NCBI GenBank assembly: GCA_013538855.1 | Contig: JABXJS010000081.1 | Location: 1-64,000 of the forward strand | Reading direction: 5' to 3' | From: Herpetosiphonaceae bacterium | GTDB taxonomy: Bacteria > Chloroflexota > Chloroflexia > Chloroflexales > Herpetosiphonaceae | DNA length: 64,000 nt | Shown here: positions 60,306-64,000 of the stretch, one piece after another | Position numbering within the stretch: the first letter of the stretch is position 1 | Layout of the letters: every line of letters starts with the position of its first letter | Translations under genes and position numbers: made by a program | The notes under the pieces: model-generated | What the model was told of the DNA's origin: nothing | Databases searched by the model: none | What the model saw: only the letters and a program-made list of their open reading frames with translations

Positions 60306-63056
60306 ATGCAACAGATCCGCTCTTTTCAACATCACGAGGAGTCTTGCTTCTATAGCGCGATCCTGGCCAATGTCCAGCAGGTGATCACGGCAATCAATCC
60401 GCAGGGTGAGATTATTTTTTGGAACAGCTATGCCGAGCAGTTCTATGGCTGGAAGCGCGAGGAAGTGCTCAACCGCCCAATCACTGCGCTGCAGGTCTCT
60501 ACGGCTGTGCTCAGCGACGCACAGCAGGTTCTGAGTCAGGCGCTCAGCGCTGGGCATTGGGAGGGGCGGATGATTCAGCAAGGAGCCGACGGACAGCGGC
60601 TGCCCGTCTACACCATGATCTCGCCGATTCACGATGATCAGGGCCAGCTGCAAGCCTTCGTCTGCTTTACTGAGAACATCAGCGACCATCTGCGCTCGGA
60701 GCAGGCGCTGCAGGCCAGCGAAGAGCGCTTTACCAAGGCGTTTCACGCCAGCCCGATGGCCATGCTGATTGTGGACTGCGCAACGGCGACGATTCTCGAT
60801 AGCAACCAGCGCTTTGTTGAGCTCATAGGCATCACCCACGACGAGCTGCTGCAGCATAACATCAACGAGGTGCCCCTCTGGTCCGAGCCAGCAATGTGGC
60901 AGCGCATCCTGGCCCATGTCAGTCGCACTGGCTCTGTGCAGCAGCTTCACACCCACACCCGCACCAGCGGTGGCAAGCGGCGCAATCTCAATCTTAGCAT
61001 CGAGCCGATCGAGATCGCCGACCGCGCCTCACTGCTCTTCATTATTCAGGATGTAACCGAACAGCATCGCCAGCGCACACAGCGCGAGGTACAGCGGCTG
61101 TTTTTCGAGCAGCTGGCAACTGGCGCAAGTCTCCTGACGATCTTCAACACACTACTCCAGGGCATGGAGCGCTACTTTGAAGATTGTCGCACCACGATGC
61201 TCATCCACAACGCCGAACAGCAGCCGACCGCATTTATTGCGCCCAGCTTTGCAGCAAGTGTTCGGGCTGAGATCAGCGCTGCGCTGGCCGAAAACACCAG
61301 CGCCGACCCCAGCAAGCTCCTGCAGCCCACGTTTGAGCGCATCAATGCTACGCACAGCGCCCTCGGCAGGCTCCTGCAAGCGCAAGGCTACACCGACCTG
61401 TGGACACTGCCAGTGTACAATCGCCATACCACACTGCTGGGCATCCTCTACCTATGCTTTGAGCAGCCGCGCCAGCCCAGCGCCAGCGAGCTAGAGTACC
61501 TCAACAGCTCTATGAGCTGGATTGTGCTGGCCACCGAGCGGCGCTCAAGCGATGAGGCGCTGCGTCAAAGCGAGCTACGTCATCGCTCGCTGCTCAATGC
61601 GCTGCCCGATATGATTCTGCACCTGAACCAAGATGGGGTCTGCCTTGACTGTACGCTGGGCGAGGTGCTCCCTGCCACTGAGATGGTCAACGTGGTCGGC
61701 CAGCCGCTCGAATCCTGGCTCCCCGCAAGCGTCGCCGAGCAGATTCGGCACGCCATGCAGGCGGCCCGCCGCTCACAGACGACGCAGGTGATCGAGTACC
61801 ATCTTCGCCGCGCCACAGCCGACAGCGACTATGAGGCCCGTGTGGTCTCCGATAGCCAGGGCAATGCGATCGTGATCGTGCGCGATGTTACTGAGCGCAA
61901 GCAGCTTGAGGCCCAGTTTCTGCAGGCGCAGAAAATGGAGCTTGTCGGACGCCTGGCTGGCGGCATCGCCCACGATTTCAACAATCTGCTGGTGGTGATC
62001 AACGGCAGCGCCGCCCTGGCCGCCGACAGCCTGCACCAGGATGATCCGGTCCAGCAGGACCTGCAGGAGATCACCCACGCCAGCGAGCGCGCGGTGGCGC
62101 TCACACGGCAGCTGCTGATGTTCTCGCGCCAGCAGATCGCCACCCAGCAGCCGCTCAACCTCAACGAGCTGATTGTCAACCTCAACCGCATGATGCAGCG
62201 CCTGATTGGCGAGCATATTCATATGCAGCTGGAGCTAGCAAGCAATCTCGCGCTTGTGCTTGGCGATACAGCGCAGATGGAGCAGGTGCTGATTAATCTT
62301 GTCGTCAACGCCCGTGATGCCATGCCGCACGGCGGCCAGCTGACCATCAAGACCCACAACGAGTTTATCACGCCAGAGGTGGCCAGCCTGCACGTTGGCC
62401 TGGAGCCAGGGGCCAAGGTTGGGCTGATCGTCAGCGATACAGGCGTTGGCATGACCGAGCAGGTGCGCCAGCAAGCCTTCGAGCCGTTTTTTACCACCAA
62501 GCCCGCCGATAAAGGCACCGGCCTGGGGCTAGCCACCTGCTATGGCATCGTGCGGCGACACCAGGGCTGGATTGGCATCAGCAGCCAGGTTGGCCTTGGC
62601 TCCAGCTTCAGCATCTACCTGCCACAACTAGCAAACCAGCAGCCACAGCCGGTTGATGCGCCGCGCTCAGCCGAGCTTCATCAAGGCCAGGGCTGCGTGC
62701 TGGTGGTTGAGGATGATCCAGCGGTGCAACACTTGATCACGCGCATTCTCAACCAGCATGGCTACACGGTGCTCCAGGCAAGCGACGGCCAGCAGGCCCT
62801 GCAGATTGTGGCCGAGCACCACGCGGCGATCGATGTGCTGTTCACCGATTTGGTGCTACCGTCCATGAGCGGCGGAGCGCTGGCCAGGGCTATTCGCAGC
62901 CTCCGACCAGCGCTCAAGGTTGTTTATAGCTCCGGCTACCTCGATGATCAGCTCGCCGCACAGACCGAGCTGCTAGCAGAGGCTCCGGTGCTGCACAAGC
63001 CGTTTACGCCGCAAGAGCTGATTCGCTGCATCCAGGCAGTGCAGCAGACGACCTAA
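60306..63056 (+). CDS. hybrid sensor histidine kinase (PAS-PAS-GAF-PAS-HisKA-HATPase-REC)
   Basis: A 916-residue cytosolic kinase with no clear membrane helix. Two PAS domains (about residues 20-130 and 145-265) are followed by a GAF-like domain (about 265-420) and a third PAS (about 425-545). HisKA follows, with His556 in GGIAHDFNNLL. HATPase_c has NLVVNARDAMPHGG, VSDTGVGM and GTGLGLATCYG. A C-terminal receiver domain has Asp848 in FTDLVLPS. The multiple input domains suggest sensing of a small ligand, light or redox, which the sequence does not tell. A separate output protein is not encoded nearby. The ATG at 60306 is favoured over a TTG at 60291, but the ribosome site is weak (GGGA). Confidence 0.93.
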   Translation: MQQIRSFQHHEESCFYSAILANVQQVITAINPQGEIIFWNSYAEQFYGWKREEVLNRPITALQVSTAVLSDAQQVLSQALSAGHWEGRMIQQGADGQRLPVYTMISPIHDDQGQLQAFVCFTENISDHLRSEQALQASEERFTKAFHASPMAMLIVDCATATILDSNQRFVELIGITHDELLQHNINEVPLWSEPAMWQRILAHVSRTGSVQQLHTHTRTSGGKRRNLNLSIEPIEIADRASLLFIIQDVTEQHRQRTQREVQRLFFEQLATGASLLTIFNTLLQGMERYFEDCRTTMLIHNAEQQPTAFIAPSFAASVRAEISAALAENTSADPSKLLQPTFERINATHSALGRLLQAQGYTDLWTLPVYNRHTTLLGILYLCFEQPRQPSASELEYLNSSMSWIVLATERRSSDEALRQSELRHRSLLNALPDMILHLNQDGVCLDCTLGEVLPATEMVNVVGQPLESWLPASVAEQIRHAMQAARRSQTTQVIEYHLRRATADSDYEARVVSDSQGNAIVIVRDVTERKQLEAQFLQAQKMELVGRLAGGIAHDFNNLLVVINGSAALAADSLHQDDPVQQDLQEITHASERAVALTRQLLMFSRQQIATQQPLNLNELIVNLNRMMQRLIGEHIHMQLELASNLALVLGDTAQMEQVLINLVVNARDAMPHGGQLTIKTHNEFITPEVASLHVGLEPGAKVGLIVSDTGVGMTEQVRQQAFEPFFTTKPADKGTGLGLATCYGIVRRHQGWIGISSQVGLGSSFSIYLPQLANQQPQPVDAPRSAELHQGQGCVLVVEDDPAVQHLITRILNQHGYTVLQASDGQQALQIVAEHHAAIDVLFTDLVLPSMSGGALARAIRSLRPALKVVYSSGYLDDQLAAQTELLAEAPVLHKPFTPQELIRCIQAVQQTT

Positions 63057-63058
63057 GC

Positions 63059-63340
63059 TTACTCGCTCACCTCCACACCGCGCCAAAAGGCCACCCGATC
63101 CTTGATGTTCTCGGCGGCCTCTTTTGGGTGTGGATAATACCAGGCGGCATCTTTGTTGACCTCGCCCTCTACCACAACATCGTAGTAGCTGGCCTCGCCC
63201 TTCCAGGGACAGGTGGTGTGGGTGATGCTGGGGCGAAAATAGGTGCTGTCGATTGACTCTGGCGGGAAATAGTGGTTGTTCTCCACCACGACGGTATCAT
63301 CGGACTCTGCCAGCACAACTCCATGCCACATCGCTTTCAT
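63059..63340 (-). CDS. DUF427 domain protein
   Basis: A 93-residue protein of the DUF427 family. The core is ESDDTVVVENNHYFPPES, ITHTTCPWKGEASYYDV and the ending AWYYPHPKEAAENIKDRVAFW. The family adopts a small beta-tent fold; its function is unknown. AAAGGAG precedes the ATG. The stop lies only a few bases from the hybrid kinase stop, on the opposite strand. Confidence 0.93.
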   Translation of the reverse strand: MKAMWHGVVLAESDDTVVVENNHYFPPESIDSTYFRPSITHTTCPWKGEASYYDVVVEGEVNKDAAWYYPHPKEAAENIKDRVAFWRGVEVSE

Positions 63341-63537
63341 GGTCGACTCCTTTCAGGCTAGATCGGCCCATGTCAAGCCAAGCGCAGTCTACCGCAGTGG
63401 CGCGGCCACCGCACAGCGTATCCAGCGAACAGCTTGCAGCATGGGCGAGACCGCCGACGCTGCGGGGCCTCTGCATCTAGTATACCCATGTTCCTAGTCT
63501 GAAGTATAGCAAGCCCTATTCCCGCGTCGGCGACGGC

Positions 63538-64000
63538 CTACTGCGCCGCTTTAAAGAGCGCGATCTCGGCCAAGGTTTTGCGCTGGAGATCGGGCACCTG
63601 CACGCCCTCGGCGGGATAGCCAACAACCAGCAGTAGGAAAGCGCGCTCGCTGGCAGGCCGCTCCAGCACTGTGTTGAGAAAGCCCATCGGGCTAGGTGTG
63701 TGCGTCAGCGTGGCTAGGCCCGCATGGTGCAGCGCCGCGATGAGCATGCCCGTGGCGATGCCCACCGACTCGGTGGTGTAGTAGTGCTTGAGCGTGCTGC
63801 CATCAGGTAGCTCGGTGTAGCGCTTGGCGAAGATCGCGATCAGGTACGGCGCAACTTCAAGGTAGGGCTTGTGCTCGTCGGTGCCGAGCGGGGCCAGCGC
63901 CGCGAGCCACTCGGGCGTGGCGCGCTCGCTGTAGAACGCACGCTCCTCGGCCTCCGCCGCTGCCCGAATCTGCTGCTTGAGCGCCGGATCGCTGACCACC
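63538..64000 (-). CDS. nitroreductase-family protein, iodotyrosine-deiodinase-like (5' end outside window)
   Basis: The last ~153 residues of a flavin nitroreductase-fold enzyme; the start lies right of the window. The visible part follows iodotyrosine deiodinase in order: EERAFY (the lid Glu and Tyr, four apart), HKPYLEVAP (the lid Lys), then [24 protein letters not shown] and [16 protein letters not shown]. These three lid residues hold the substrate zwitterion in the animal enzyme. FMN reduction of a halotyrosine is therefore possible, but a general nitroreductase is the cautious alternative. Relatives occur in several bacteria. The terminal RKTLAEI resembles the end of the animal proteins. 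Confidence 0.85.
   Translation of the reverse strand, partial: VVSDPALKQQIRAAAEAEERAFYSERATPEWLAALAPLGTDEHKPYLEVAPYLIAIFAKRYTELPDGSTLKHYYTTESVGIATGMLIAALHHAGLATLTHTPSPMGFLNTVLERPASERAFLLLVVGYPAEGVQVPDLQRKTLAEIALFKAAQ

Noticed and set aside
61152-62536. Minus-strand frames opposite the hybrid kinase
   Set aside because: They lie opposite recognised PAS, GAF and kinase domains and have no own features.

Overview
The window is a GC-rich bacterial chromosome segment with high coding density. Several families point to Chloroflexota, most likely class Chloroflexia: a soluble-adenylyl-cyclase-type tandem cyclase, a DUF4012 protein with TPRs, a LemA/DUF3137 pair, a SAM-I riboswitch on cobalamin-dependent metH, and an rpsF-ssb-rpsR operon. 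This assignment rests on recognising families, not on a phylogeny. Two promoters have clear TTGnnn-17-TACAAT cores (gltA and rpsF), so a sigma-70-like consensus close to the standard one can be read directly.

Layout. 1-338: a 122-bp tandem repeat that probably continues left of the window. 339-3090: ADP-ribosylglycohydrolase, then (minus strand) a Nif11-like small protein coupled to a sulfotransferase. 3035-6245: promoter, secA and terminator. 6287-13630: tandem class III cyclase/ATPase/TPR protein overlapping proB, then a histidine phosphatase and proA. 13744-15721: NarL-type two-component pair. 15722-16339: gene-free, with two 214-bp repeats. 16340-20268: a PchB-like mutase facing a minus-strand set (GT-C glycosyltransferase, deoxyribose-phosphate aldolase, small anchored protein). 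20467-24975: a degenerate aldolase paralogue, then a SAM-I riboswitch with terminator and metH. 25086-32824: pentapeptide/beta-propeller receptor-like protein, ZIP-like transporter, ArsR-type regulator, MFS exporter with a two-site operator, LemA and DUF3137. 32850-34560: citrate synthase and a small membrane ORF.

34803-54586 is the most distinctive region: one promoter followed by fifteen plus-strand genes, most overlapping or nearly touching. They encode a sortase-type LPPTG surface protein, a Wzz/BY-kinase fusion with an Asn-Gly-His repeat tail, a DUF4012-TPR protein, an NDP-sugar epimerase, a flippase, a methyltransferase, four GT4-type glycosyltransferases, two glutamine-dependent asparagine-synthetase homologues, a large membrane protein that may be the polymerase, a PglC-type initiating transferase and a PglD-type acyltransferase. 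Together they look like a complete Wzx/Wzy-type exopolysaccharide or capsule pathway, with two amidotransferases that probably modify the sugar.

54740-64000: membrane protein, parvulin-like foldase, rpsR-ssb-rpsF operon (minus), two small anchored proteins, a large hybrid histidine kinase, a DUF427 protein, and the C-terminal part of an iodotyrosine-deiodinase-like nitroreductase cut by the window edge.
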